Shown: piece after piece, positions 11,200-23,090 of the stretch
How the letters are laid out: every line of letters starts with the position of its first letter
Position numbering within the stretch: the first letter of the stretch is position 1
DNA from: Ilyonectria destructans
Taxonomy: Eukaryota > Ascomycota > Sordariomycetes > Hypocreales > Nectriaceae
Direction: 5' to 3'
DNA length: 64,000 nucleotides
Assembly (NCBI GenBank): GCA_020740775.1
Contig: JAHEWK010000001.1
Coordinates: forward strand, 2,356,001 to 2,420,000
Notes under the pieces: model-generated
The model's input: the letters and a program-made list of their open reading frames with translations, nothing else
Told to the model about the DNA's origin: nothing
The model's database searches: none
Program-made: the position numbers and the translations under genes

Positions 11200-12298
11200 C
11201 GGCTAGGTATGTTCCTCTGCATGTCCTCCCCTCCTTCTGCTCTCGGACTCCTTCCCTCAAGCCATCACTTCGCACAAGCCTTTCCTTTCATACCAGTGGC
11301 CATCCTTTACGTCACTCTCAACAATAGCATAACATCTTGTTACCTTCCCCCACACGGGCTTTCCTTCCCTCAAGCCCATTCTTTCGCGCTTGTTCCTTCT
11401 TGAACCACCTCGCTTACAGCTTATACATCGTCTTGCCACGGATCTTTTCTACCCATTTACATCACCCGATCCTCACTCTCACACTTGTCTTCTCTCACTA
11501 GAACACATAAATTCATCAACTGCCCAGTCACCTTCAACGACAACCTAGCCGGCTACATTTTCTCCTTCTTCTCAGACCAGACGCCTGTCAACCGGAGGAG
11601 AAATCGCAACACTCTCGACAATCACGAAGAAGATTCTATGAGTCTTGGTCTAATAGATTATGCTTGTGTCTGATCTATCTGGAAAATTCGAATCACCATT
11701 ACTCCAGACACTAGATCCCCTCGTCTCCCCATCTCCAGCGACTTCGAAGCACATCACCGTCCCCAACTTCTCGTATCCAACATCTCTTAGCCAGCCTCGA
11801 GCACTGTCCACTGCATCGACCCTACTCCCGGAGGATCTACCAACTCCTCGCAGATCGCCCCATGACCATCTAACGCCAGCCATCCATAACAACGAGCCTA
11901 CTACCCCAGGCGCCAAGGTCTTCACTGTTCCATACGTCGGCTAGAACCCAGCGCAGAGGAGACACAGAAGCGTTTTATCTCGGCGCCTCGCATTCCTCGA
12001 CTTTTCCAAGACACCACCACATGCCCAGCAGGGAACGTTTGTTGCCACCGACACCCAAGCTTCAGGCCGCGAACACTCGTACCTGAAACATTGCCATCCC
12101 GACGACATTCCTCCCGGACCATCACGATCCAAGCGTATTTCTCTCGCCCGACACCGCCTGGGCCAATCCCTCGACCCTGGATCACTGATTTTCCAACGCC
12201 CTTCCGGATTACGGGAACCATTGGCTTTAGGATCCCACAAAGCCGATATTCACCAGATACAACCCTCCGGTACCAACTTCTCAAACACGTACCCCAAA
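11200..12298 (+). promoter_or_regulatory. long pyrimidine/CA-rich leader with upstream ORFs
   Basis: The plus strand is strongly C/T-rich and then CA-rich from about 11210 to 12290, as in long fungal 5' untranslated regions, and leads into the ORF at 12299. It contains upstream ATGs, among them a 94-codon frame at 11660-11944. That frame has no recognisable similarity; it may be a uORF, or part of an upstream exon that I could not join in frame. The transcript limits cannot be fixed from sequence alone. Confidence 0.4.
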
Positions 12299-12787
12299 AT
12301 GCTTTCTGCAAACGGGACCCCGGCCGACACCTTCGTCGGCTCTGGCTCATCGATGATGACGTCGGATCGATCCCATTCTGATTACGACCTATCCGCGAAC
12401 GACGACGAGAAGTCCCGAGATTCCATGTCCGGCTCAAGAACACTCAAGAAGCCCCGATGGTTATCTCAGGTCAAGGATTGGCTGTCCGTGAGCGAACCTT
12501 CGGCTGTGGCAATGAAGGAACAGAAAAAGATGACATTCAAGAAACATGGCATCGACCCTAAGGATCCTAGAGCTGCAGCCAAGCTGCATCTACCCATTGG
12601 GAAGCTTCCCGAGGGAGCTATCACCTCCACCCGGGGACCAAGTCCCGAAAAGGCACTGAAGCTAGCCCAACAAAAACGAGAATCCTTTTCAGCCTTCAGC
12701 CAAGGCTCCCACTCCATGTCCAGCAGCATCTTCTCCGTCCCGACAAGTTCTCGGGAGACCAACCCCGTCGCCCCATGGGAAAATTGA
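12299..12787 (+). CDS. small conserved hydrophilic protein, function unknown
   Basis: A frame of 162 residues from the first ATG (12299, preceded by AAA, so in fair context). The protein is Ser/Lys-rich with no membrane segment or signal peptide. Its core KKPRWLSQVKDWLSVSEPS and the following KHGIDPKDPRAAAKLHLPIG, GKLPEGAITSTRGPSPEKAL look like conserved blocks, while the ends are low complexity and Ser-rich (SFSAFSQGSHSMSSSIF). It resembles small hypothetical proteins of filamentous ascomycetes, but I cannot attach a function. It is preceded by a long uORF-bearing leader, suggesting translational control. An AATAAA lies 48 bases after the stop codon. Confidence 0.7.
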   Translation: MLSANGTPADTFVGSGSSMMTSDRSHSDYDLSANDDEKSRDSMSGSRTLKKPRWLSQVKDWLSVSEPSAVAMKEQKKMTFKKHGIDPKDPRAAAKLHLPIGKLPEGAITSTRGPSPEKALKLAQQKRESFSAFSQGSHSMSSSIFSVPTSSRETNPVAPWEN

Positions 12788-12834
12788 AGCTGAACGGACC
12801 GACAAAATTCACTTCCATTACGAATCATGATTGA

Positions 12835-12840
12835 AATAAA
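12835..12840 (+). terminator. polyadenylation signal AATAAA
   Basis: Canonical AATAAA 48 bases downstream of the stop codon at 12787, the usual distance for a fungal gene end. Only the motif and position support it. Confidence 0.45.
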
Positions 12841-13657
12841 AGGAGGCTAGCGATTTCATATCCCTTTTTTCTTTCCTTTGTCATAAGCGCGGCTTGAAGT
12901 ATGATGGACGACAAGGGAGTTTTGGACCCGGGAGCGGGTTTAATTAAATGGTTTCTTTTGCAATCTGCTATGGCCTGCTCATATCAGCCGATACCCAACT
13001 ATGGACGCGTATATAGCGATGTATTCGTGTTAATCCTTTCCCGTCAATATCAAACATTTGGCTCTTTAACATCATTGATTACGAGTAAACTCACTGTGAA
13101 TTGTGATGATTAGCCAGAAACTTTTGGCATTACGGACGGCTGATCAAACGGCGGCGTCATAGAAAACCTTCCCGTCTCCCGTTGTGACATGAAGTCCCAG
13201 TTAATTGGGAGGCAATGGCATGCTGGAACGTTAATGCTCCTAGCTCGTCTAGCCTCCAATTCGGAGAAAAAGAAGCTTTGGGGCCAAGCAGGAAACTGAG
13301 CATCTGATCACACAAACTAGTCTAACCGGTGCATAGCCTGGAGCTTGTGGCCGCCATGGCGATCCTCGGTTTCCACCTCGACTAGTCCCTAACGCGCTGT
13401 GATTGGCGGGCGCGCTGGACGAGGCGATTTGATATGACGTAGTATATTTTTTCTTTGGATAGGATGAAGGTATATTAGAGCTCGATGTGAGCTGGATTCT
13501 GGATAGGGTTTCTTGTCCATGCCGAGCGAATGCTGCTTCAGCTGGGTCGAGACATTTCTACCGACGACGCACGCGCCGCTTGACGAGCTTACATCTACAC
13601 TACACGACAGAGGCGTTGACCGACCTAATCTAGACAATCACATCACGTTCACACTCG
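12841..13657. other. intergenic, no gene seen
   Basis: Non-coding, locally AT-rich (12,900-13,120). It holds the presumed promoter of the gene at 13658. TGACGTA at about 13434, about 220 bases before that gene's ATG, resembles a CRE/bZIP half site, but no function can be claimed. Confidence 0.4.
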
Positions 13658-15274
13658 ATGCCTAGGTTTCCCAAGCAAGACCCGACAATGGAAGAAGCGC
13701 CGGAACCAGAAGAAGCAGAGCAGCAGGCTGTGCCGGATGAACATACGCGGTTGCTGCCAAACCGATTTGACTCAGACCGGGGCCTGCTGGCGCCAGACGA
13801 CCCAGCGGTGTCACCATACAACCTCTGGAGCATCCGGTTTCTCCAATACCTGACTGTCGGGTTCACCTTTGCCACGCTGGTGTGGTGGATCCTGATGTTG
13901 GTATCGTCGTTTGCGACACCCCCCGGTTTCCAGACACGGGGCAGCGGGTTCTTGGCGTTCGGGTTCGCGAGCCTGACGTTGGTGAACACGGTGTTGACCT
14001 TGGTATTCTTTAGTGTGCCAGCCAAGCCCGTTAGAGTGTTGGCCATCTTCATGTCGGTAAGTTCACACGATTCCTGTTCGATGATGTGGTATGGTTTCTG
14101 ACTCTGGGGTGGGGAATAGGCGATACTGGTCCTCGACATGGTCCTTGTCTTGTCCGTCCAGATGACCCGGTATGAGGAGGGCTGGGTTGGAGCTGTGAGT
14201 GTCATCTGGGCGCTGCTCATGAGTCTCTGGGCCCTCATAACAGACCACATTGTGAAATGGGGCAAGGCCGAGGAGGAAGAACGACTGACGGGCCGCGCTG
14301 AAACGAGGCGAACATTGCTGGAGTGGTCCTCTGTGATGCTGTCCACAGTGGGATATGCCATCATGTGTGTCGCCTTGTTCCTCATTACTCTGAACATCAT
14401 CCTACGAGCCCTCGACGCGGCTGTGCCGCACCCCGGAAAGCTGTACTGGGTCGACAACAACAAGTACCGGGTCCACGTGTACTGCCACGGAAACAAGAGC
14501 CACAACGTCCCTACGGTGCTCTTCGAGGGAGGCGAAGACACTGTCGAGCATCAGCTCTGGGACTTTGCCGACAACGGCCTCAAGAATGGATCCTTCCCGC
14601 GGTACTGCTTTGTGGACCGGCCTGGGTTTGGCTGGTCGGACACGGCCCCCTCGCCCTCGTCTGCTGGGTTTGTGGTGGACGCAGTGAGCGAGGCGCTGGT
14701 AAAGGCAGGTGAGAAGGGTCCCTGGGTGTTGGCGAGCGGTGGAATTGGATCCATCTACTCGCGCATCTTTTCAACCCGTCATGGAGACGCTGTGAAGGGT
14801 CTCATGCTGATTGACCCGCTGCACGAGGATTTCCTCAACGAAGTCGGCGCGTCGGGACGAGGGTTCCTGCTCTGGTTCCGGGGCGCCATCTCCCCGCTCG
14901 GCCTCGACCGCGTCCCGGGCGCCGTCTTCCGGGGCCGGACCAGCCGGGACCGAGTGTACGGGCGCGCGGCTTGGCAGAGCGGCAAGTACATCCTGGCGCA
15001 GCTCCAGGAGAACCTGGTGGCGGGGTCGTTCACGCGGCGCGACGTGGAGGGCAGCCGGGGCATTCAGGACAAGGACACGCCGCTGGTGGTCATCAGCTCC
15101 GGGGATCACATCAAGCATAGCGGCAAGTGGGAGCAGAAGCAGCGCGACCTGACGAAGCTGACGAAACGGCTGCGGAGCTGGGACATTGTGGACGGAGCGC
15201 CGCACGAGGTGTGGAGCACGTTTGACGGGCGCGAGAAGATGGAGAAGAGGCTGAAGGACTTGGTGCATGCGTGA
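13658..15274 (+). CDS. DUF2417 membrane protein with alpha/beta hydrolase domain
   Basis: Two exons, 13658-14056 and 14120-15274, encode 517 residues. The N-terminal half has an acidic cytosolic start (EEAPEPEEAEQQ), a TRLLP motif and about five membrane segments: residues about 63-88, 95-118, 123-147, 155-178 and 206-232. The C-terminal half (about 245-517) is an alpha/beta hydrolase fold: YRVHVYCHGNKS, VLFEGGEDTVEHQLWDF, RYCFVDRPGFGWSD, then the elbow strand WVLASGGIGSIY, GLMLIDPLHEDF and a late acidic/His region (APHEVWSTFDGRE). This is the architecture of the fungal DUF2417 family, often annotated as mitochondrial integral membrane proteins; substrate and location are not established. The usual GxSxG nucleophile reads SGGIG, so the Ser is Gly341 here, and activity is doubtful. 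MEEAPE at codon 11 is an alternative start. Confidence 0.88.
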
Positions 15275-16530
15275 GCAGAGCAGAGCAGAGGCAGAAGCAA
15301 GACCGTGAACTTGAAGATGTAGGATAATGTCTGCGATCTGCCAGGAGGAGGTTGAACATTTTGAAGGTAGTATGTAAAACGTATGGTGGTAGTGGTATGC
15401 TGTGCTGGTGTCTCTACGACAGTCAGACATGGAGTCAAACAGCTCCCCCCCTGTCGATGCGTGATGTGATGGCAATGACGGTGACGTTCAGGGGGCCGGC
15501 TGTTGGCTTGTTCTCTGTGCCGGCCGTCCAAAGAAAGTGTGGGGTTGTCTTGGATTGTATCTCTCAAGTGCCGCTATTCGCACGTACTTCTCGCACATAG
15601 GATACACTAGTATTGTATTGGTGCACCATATTAAACCAATGTACCTTCCAGATGATCACCCGTTGGTCTGGCCGTGTTTGGCGTGTACGTGCAAGTCTTG
15701 TGCTTTGAGGGAGGAAAATTGCTCCTTCACTATGCTGAAAATAAAGATTATAAATTAAATAAAATAAGCTTATTAATAATAAATACGACGGCGTTCTCCT
15801 TTTATTTATCCTCAATTTCTAAAGCAACGGCAAGTCGCATATGAGACGTACCCTTGCGTGTGAATAGCAGCCGGTGTGCGTGCGAATGGCGACGCTCCAT
15901 TTCTCTTGGCTCCTTGGCCGAGTGCCATTTCTGGGATGAGATGACGTCGGGCGCTGGTTGGAGAAGAGGGGTGAGCGGCAAGAGGGGATAGTCCTAGATG
16001 CATCATCTGGAAATGCATCACACTCTACGGACCTGATTTGGGCTGCCACGTCTTGGTTCAGGTACGTGGTTTTTATTGCTCTTTTAATAACACCGAGGCT
16101 CTTTTGACGACAAAAACAGTTCATGTATGCACTGCAATGCGTTCGCGAAATTACTGTATTGGCAAGGTATGTATACTGCTTTGCTGGAATGGACGGTACG
16201 AGGACACGCACGCACGCAATTCAAAAGAAGCACGCGAGAATGGATGGGCAGAAAAACGCACCCCCTGGACATGCGCATCGTAGCATGCCATGGAACTTGT
16301 GAAAAAGAGATGGAGAAAAATGGAGCCACGGCAGAAGGTCAGCATCTGGTGAAATTGCAGATGGGATTGTCGCGCGGGAAGCCTCATGCAGGCCGACAGC
16401 CCCTAGGATCCACACACGTGATGGGATCTTCATTGCAATTTGGGGCGGCTGACGGGTGGGCGCCTCAGGCCGACATGTCCCAGGGAGTAACCTGGCAGGA
16501 TTCCAGGAACCTCTCAGAAGCTGATGAACG

Positions 16531-16581
16531 GTGAGGAGGTGAGGAGGTGGACGAAGTGACGAGTGACGAGTGACGAGTGTG
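16531..16581. repeat. two adjoining short tandem repeats
   Basis: Two copies of GTGAGGAG followed by about three and a half copies of the 7-base unit GTGACGA. Confidence 0.8.
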
Positions 16582-17565
16582 AGCGTCGGTGCATATCTGT
16601 GCGTGTCCGAGTGTGCCCTGGGGGCTGTTCGATAGCGCCAGGCTCGTCACTTTAGCACCAGTGTAGGCCCGTCAGCTCAGGCTCAAATGCCGCCTCTTGG
16701 TGGCGGGGGAGCAGGAGAGAGGAGAGTAAGCCTAGGCTAGTAACCACTGTAGGCCTAAACTAGAGCGATCCCGGGCGAGTCTCTTCCCCCTCCTTCTCGC
16801 CTGGGGCAACGACGGTCTGTAACGAGATCACTTGCATGACCGCCTCATCGATCTTTCCAGGGCTAGTCGGTGGGCATTTTCTTTGAAAACAAAGCACAGA
16901 GGCAGGCATATGGTTGGCCGGGGCGGCCAGGGAGCCCCCTTTCGAGTGTGCATACGGCCGAGGCGAGGCGAATCGGGAGGTTATAAGACGGTCGGTACCT
17001 GATTATTACCTGATGTCGAGTCTCTCCTCCAGGGCTGCTTACGGCACACCTGAAAGGAAAGCCTGGAACCAGAGCCAGCCAAGCTAGGCCTTCACGGGGC
17101 GCCATTCACCCACGTCAGAAACGGACCGCGTAGATAGGGTCTTAGATCCAGCGTTGAGGTACCTTGGCCTAGCTCTGGAGATCGGTACATCCTCATGCCC
17201 TGGAAATTGCAGCCAACTCCCCTCTCTCCCTCGCGACCGGTTGACGTCTCCCCCTCCGAACCAGAGGTACCTGGTTCAATCTGGTCCCCCGGCTCTGGGT
17301 GCCCGCAGCGCAGACGTCTGGGAGTGCGCCCTGCCCTGCCCTGGGGGGGGCTGCCTGCGCCTCTGCGCCCGCATCCACTAAAAACTCACCCCAGCTAAGC
17401 CCAGAAGTACCCCGCCAGCGTGGCTAGCGGGCGGAGGTACCTGATGCTGAAGCAATCCAATGCATCCTAGCGGGCGGTACGGAGCGCTTGTCCTCCGGCT
17501 GCTCTTGGGCTGAGCTGGGCTGGGGCTGGCGGCTGGGTACTTCCAGGCGGTCGAGTCGAGTCACC

Positions 17566-17652
17566 GGCCACTGGGCCATTCACTGGGCCATCCACTGGAC
17601 CATCCCATCCATCCACTGGACCATCCCATCCACTGGACCATCCCATCCACTG
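17566..17652. repeat. minisatellite, unit CCACTGGACCATCCCAT
   Basis: Four to five copies of a roughly 17-base unit with small insertions (extra CCAT) and one diverged first copy reading CACTGGGCC. It sits about 700 bases upstream of the LIM-RhoGAP start codon. Confidence 0.85.
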
Positions 17653-18325
17653 AACAAACCCACTGGACCGCCGCACACACGCCCACCACACGCACACACA
17701 CGTCCCACGTCCCACCGTTCCACGCCTCAGCTCCCCGACCACCAGCCCAGCGCCTCCTGCTACTCCATACCACTCCCACGACCGGCTTCGTTTCTCTCCC
17801 ACGCTCCTTCGTCCGCGCCTACGACCCTGCGTCCACACGACTGCCGCGCTGAGCCGCGTCCCGTCTCGAATCGTCCCGCATCGTATCGCCGCTCTTCGTC
17901 CTCTTTTTTCTCCTTTCCCTTCTCGCGGCCCCGGCTGTTTACATGCTCCAGTGTCGAATCTCATCGGGCCCCCGTCCTCTTGTGCCGCATCGCCTCGCCG
18001 CCCCCGACTTGCTTCTCCTCCCGCCTCCGCCAGCCCAGCCCGAGCTGGCTGCCTTGTCGTTGGGCCGTCACGCGAATATCCGTCCATCATCGCCCCGGAC
18101 GCTTGGTCGCCCGGGCCTCCCTGTCGCGCCTCGTATTGCACGTCTCTCCTCAATTGAATTGGTATCGATACCGTCTTCGCCGCCATCCCCAGCTGGCGCT
18201 GATGCCGACCGCTGCAACCCCTCGTCGACCACTGTTGGAAATTTGGCGCTGAGAGGCCATCCGCTCTTGATTGGCTCGGGGCCAGGAGGGGGATCTGTAC
18301 ATAACCACGCCCTGGATTGCTTGTC

Positions 18326-21300
18326 ATGATGGCCTCGGGTTACGACAATGCGCCGCCCGCCGACCATGGCCACGGCGACCACCCCCATACACACGACTTC
18401 CACGGCCAGGACCTGGGTCACCCGTCCGATCCAAACTGGCAGAACGGCAACCACGGCACACCTGACAGCGGCTACCGACTGAGGCCCACCGGTTCTGCGC
18501 CCTCTACCCCGAATCCTCCTCCGACTGGATGGGATGAGGAGCAGCCCCTCCGCAAGAGTGCTGAGCGGAATAGGTCGCGAGGGCGGAACGGGAGATCCGC
18601 CAGCGGCCAGCAGAGGGTTTGCAACGCGTGTGGAGAGTCTTTGACGGGCCAGTTTGTTCGGGCCCTCGATGGCACCTTTCATCTCGACTGCTTTAAATGC
18701 CAGGTACGGCACTCGACGCCCATCCGTCAGCGGATCATCCCCTCCTTTCATGCTCCAGCGAGACGCTAATCCGCCCCCGGGGTTTAGGACTGTGGCCAAA
18801 TCGTAGCATCCAAATTCTTCCCCGCCGAAGACGAGAACGGCCAGGGGCAATATCCTCTGTGCGAGACGGACTACTTTCGGCGGCTCAATCTGTTGTGCTA
18901 CCAGTGCGGAGGGGCACTTCGAGGCTCTTACATTACCGCCCTGGAGCGCAAGTACCACGTCGACCATTTTACCTGCTCCCTATGCTCAACCATTTTTGGA
19001 GCCCAGGACAGCTACTACGAACATGACGGAAATGTCTACTGCCACTACCATTATTCCACCCAGTTCGCACAACGCTGCAACGGCTGCCAGACCGCCATTC
19101 TGAAGCAGTTTGTCGAGATATTCAGGAACGGTCAAAACCAACATTGGCACCCCGAATGTTATATGATTCATAAATTCTGGAATGTCCGGTTGGCACAACC
19201 CACCGATATCCCGCCCGCGCTGCTAGGGTCGGATGATCCTGCCGGCAGGGACTTGATTCGAACGGAGGAGGAGCGTATGGAAGAGAAGGTGTTTAAGATA
19301 TGGAGTGTCCTGTCAGCCTTCGAAGAGTCCTCAGCGGCCTGCATTTCCGATATGCTTCTCCACGTCAGCAACGGTGCTTACGTTGACGGTGTCCTTGTTG
19401 CTAAGCGCTTCATCTGGCACGTCGAGATTCTATTCCAGTCGGCGGACCGGCTCGATGCCACCATGATCCGCCTGAATGACAAAGGTAGGTTCCAGGAACT
19501 CAACTTGAGTCTCAATGCAGTCCACTAATCAGGGTTTTTTTTAGCGATGTCCTATGGACGAGAAGCCAAGCTTCTCTGTAAGAAGATTGTTTCCTTCTTC
19601 TCTTTGTTATCAAAGACACAAGATAACGGAACCCGCAAACTTGGTGTAACACAGGAACTACTTTCTCTCGTCACCGGCCTCGCACATTACCTCAAACTTC
19701 TCATCCGAATATGTCTCCAAGGAGCTCTGCGCCTGGAGCGCGAGACAACCGCCTCCGAAGGCCTGTACCAATTCCTCGACGACCTGAGCGACCTCGACGT
19801 CTTGAAGAACGACGACGGCCAGTTGCAGGTGACTGCAGGCGGTGCGCGGCTCTCCGCCAATGACTCGGATCACTGTGCTCTGTGCAACAGATCGGTGGAG
19901 GATGAATGTGCCAAGAACGGTGACCTGCGGTGGCATCTAAGTTGTCTTAAGTGCTCGAGATGTGCCCGAGAGCTCGGTCGAACCCTGGACGAGGCTCGCT
20001 ACAATGCCTTTGACCGCAAAATCTACTGCGCCGGCTGCGTTGGCATCAACACAGAACCGTCCATGATCTTCGAGCACGTGTCGAAATTGCAACAATACGT
20101 GTTCCTGCTCCGAGTCGCATTGGCCCGACTCCTGGATATTCTAAGGAGTAATGGCGCCTTGCCTCCCTCTGGAGAAGACCCCGGTGCCAACGGATACGGC
20201 GCATCCGACGGCTCTGGAGGACCAAGTGACCCAAGGCCGCGTGGCGACTCTCAATCAAGGGGTGCAGGGGGCGACAAGGAGAATCATCGCGAGTCGTCTT
20301 ATGAGAACACTCTGAATGACGTACGCAGACTCCGAAGTACGCGTCTCGACAGACACCTCTCATCGAGTGTGCGACAAGCTCGAACATCGCGCGTGATGGA
20401 TGCTGACGGCCGCGGACCCCGACCGGGCTCGGCCGGTGACGGTGGTCCAGCCCACGGTCCTCAGGGATCAACTGATCTCATGTTCGCACAAAACGACGCC
20501 ATCACTCTTGACGACATTTCTAGGATTGTCGCTGTCGAACAGTCGCGTGAACAGCAGTCGCGAGCTCCACCGGATGGTCAACGGGGTGCCCTCGGCCCTG
20601 GACAGCTTGGGCATCAACGGACACGGTCAACTGACCGGGATCAAGATCGCGGTGTTGATGGCATGCCGACTCACATCGGTCGAAAATTCTTCTCGGAGCT
20701 TTCTGGTCTCGAGTACTTCAACGTTCGCCATTTAGCAGTTTTAACTATGCAACCCATGATCGAGCAGGAGTTCTCTCTCGACGAGCTGCTGAGCTTCATT
20801 GAGTCGCGGAAGCAAGCCACTTTCTGGAAGAACTTGGGAAAAGCGTTCAAGAACGACAAGAGCAAGAATGTCAAGAAGAAGGGCGTCTTTGGTGTCCCTC
20901 TGGAGATTATCATCGAGCGAGATGGCGCTGACTCGACTGATGGTGTGGGGCCCGGTACACTCCGTATTCCCGCTGTTGTGGACGATATTGTGTCTTCAAT
21001 GAGGAAGATGGATCTCTCAGTTGAGGGCGTGTTCCGAAAGAACGGAAACATCAAGAAGCAACAGGGCCTGGTGGAAAAGATCAACGCTGAAGGCTGCGAT
21101 GTTGTCAACTTTATGGAGCAACCTGTTGTCCAGCTAGCCGCTCTCCTGAAGCGGTACCTGCGGGATCTACCAGATCCTCTCATGTCGCACAAACTGTACG
21201 GGCTGTGGGTCAGCGCAGCCAAGATCGCCGAGCCCGAGAAGAGGAAACAATGTCTACACTTGACTTGTTGTCTCTTGCCCAAGAGCCATCGCGACAGTCT

Positions 21301-22022
21301 CGAGATCTTGTTCAGCTTCCTCAAGTGGGCTGGCTCATTCCATCAACTCGACGACGATGGCGGATCAAAGATGGACATCAGAAACCTTGCAACTGTCATC
21401 GCACCCAACATTCTCACCAATGCCTCCAAGGCACCCGCTCTAGATAGCGAGGCTATCTATGTTATTGATGCAGTAGAAATGCTCATCACATATATCGAAG
21501 AGATGTGCCAGGTAAGCTAGTCTATTCCTGTTACATCGAGCCCATACTGACATTACTTCTCCCTAGGTCCCGGATGAAATCCTCGGCCTTCTCAATGACC
21601 CATATATCTTCAGTAACAGCGGCGATCTCTCTACCAAGGATATCCTCAAGCGATTCCAAGATCGCCGAGGTCAAATCTCGATTTCAGATGTCAACGAGGT
21701 GTACAACCGCCAGGATAACTCCACACGGCCACCAGCCAGGCGAGTTGAAACGGACCCGGCGGTCTGGCAGGGAGAGGCAACCGTGCGAACAATCCAAGAG
21801 CCACCCATGGTCCATACCCAGAATGGCCCCGGAACTCCTCCCAATAGATGGAGGGGCCGGAATGATGGGCCCAACCCATCCCCCTATGGCGGCAGTCAGT
21901 TCAACCAGTCAGACAGTCAACTCGATAATTCCGAGCATAGCCAGCGACGGGAGTGGCGGAACTCCAATTCTGGTTGGAGACAGCAAGGCAATGGTGGACT
22001 AGGCGTGTCGGGTAACTCATGA
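18326..22022 (+). CDS. LIM-domain Rho GTPase-activating protein (Lrg1/LRG-1 class)
   Basis: Four exons, 18326-18703, 18788-19484, 19545-21511 and 21567-22022, encode 1165 residues. The N-terminus is a His/Pro-rich disordered tail. LIM1 begins at about 99 (CNACGESL...HLDCFKCQDC), LIM2 at about 163 (CYQCGGAL...CSLCSTIF), followed by a partial zinc-binding unit (CNGCQTAI...HWHPEC). A third LIM starts at about 470 (CALCNRSV...CLKCSRC). The RhoGAP domain covers about 808-1020, starting FGVPLE, with the arginine finger in GVFRKNG at about R856 and the conserved LKRYLRDLPDPL. The C-terminus is a Gly/Asn/Arg-rich tail. In yeast Lrg1 and Neurospora LRG-1, this class switches off Rho1, controlling glucan synthesis, tip growth and cell-wall integrity signalling. 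A disordered linker with many Arg/Ser separates LIM3 from the GAP. The start may be the second of two adjacent ATGs. Confidence 0.93.
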
Positions 22023-23090
22023 ACACTTTCAACAATGGCGAAATTTCAACTTTTCGGACCAGGCAACACCTAGTCTCCGGCTTTGTTTGTTTTCCCCTTT
22101 CATTTCAGGAGGCATGCTTTGGGAGTAGAGTCACATGCATCGTCCACGGCGTTATCTTCGCTTCTCCCTCCTCCAGCTTATGCCACCCCCTCTCGAACAG
22201 AAAACTAGTTGACCAAACCCCCTCCCCTTTTCACGCGCGACATGACAGACCTGGATGTTTTATCTTCTCCCCTCGGGTGAATCTCTACCCGTTCTTCTTC
22301 TTCTCTTCTCCATCATCCTCTTCCCTCTTCTTCATCATGCCCGGCACGCGAATTTTTTGACTTTGCCTCTTTTCTTCTTATTTTTCAGCTTTGTTTTGAA
22401 AGGGGGCAGGAAGTGCGATGCCTTCTCATGAAACAAACAAAAAGGGTCAAGGCGGGGGGTGTTTTTCTATACCTGAGTTGGATGGAGTAGCGATGAGGGG
22501 GTTAATTTCCCTGGAGACATGGGCACAATGAGAGAGAAAGAGAGGAGGAGGACGCGCATTTGATGCGCTTTGCGGGTGCAGTAGTTTGATGGGACAGATG
22601 TGCGGAATTAACATGTTGGTTTCATGGTTGAGACGGGTTTTGGTCAGGGATGGAACCGAGTGAGGTCTGAGTAGGGACAATAGATTCTTTTCCGATTGGA
22701 TATTTACCTGTGTGCACCTGGTGAGATGACTGTATTCTATATGCAACTCTTTGTGTGTTTGCACGCGAGATTCTATACATGTCTCAATGACTGTGTATTT
22801 GGTGCTCTCTAGGACTCATGCCAAGATGCCGATGAACTCGAGTGGCGGGTAACCCTCTGCCTCACGAATTGCAGGAGACATCAGATCATCATTCATGTTT
22901 AAGCTCGCGCCCGAAACGACCGACGGTGGTCCACGTCGAGTATTAAAAGCCCCGTCGTGTAAATTATAACCCCAATATATACGTACATGAAGATGGCTTT
23001 GACATATGCCCTGGCCTTGGTCCATGTCCCTTTCTCGATGGACCAACTCCTTTTCCCTACTCCGTTCCCGTCTTGTGCCCGTTTCCCTCA
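22023..23090. other. convergent 3' regions, no gene seen
   Basis: Space between the stop codons of the LIM-RhoGAP and ERG26 genes. It has T/C-rich tracts (22270-22400), typical of fungal 3' regions, and no convincing frame. Confidence 0.45.

Larger units (their letters stand above)
15275..18325. other. 3 kb non-coding region with AT-rich patch and minisatellites
   Basis: No supported gene. The stretch 15735-15800 is strongly AT-rich (runs of AATAAA/TTAATAAT) and probably marks the 3' end of the upstream gene or a degenerate insertion. Tandem repeats at 16531-16581 and 17566-17652 are listed separately. From about 17500 the plus strand is C-rich, and it becomes the leader of the LIM-RhoGAP gene. 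Several 200-300-codon frames (for example 17467-18327 minus) are low-complexity Arg/Gly/Ser frames on top of this leader and I do not accept them. Confidence 0.45.

Noticed and set aside
12221..12298. Upstream extension of the small protein at 12299
   Set aside because: The extended frame would need a TTG start. The first in-frame ATG is at 12299.
17240..17300. Possible tRNA T-arm (GGTTCAATC)
   Set aside because: No matching acceptor, D or anticodon arms can be folded around it.
17467..18327. 286-codon minus and 254-codon plus frames before the LIM-RhoGAP gene
   Set aside because: Both are low-complexity, overlap each other fully and lie on the C-rich leader. No similarity seen.
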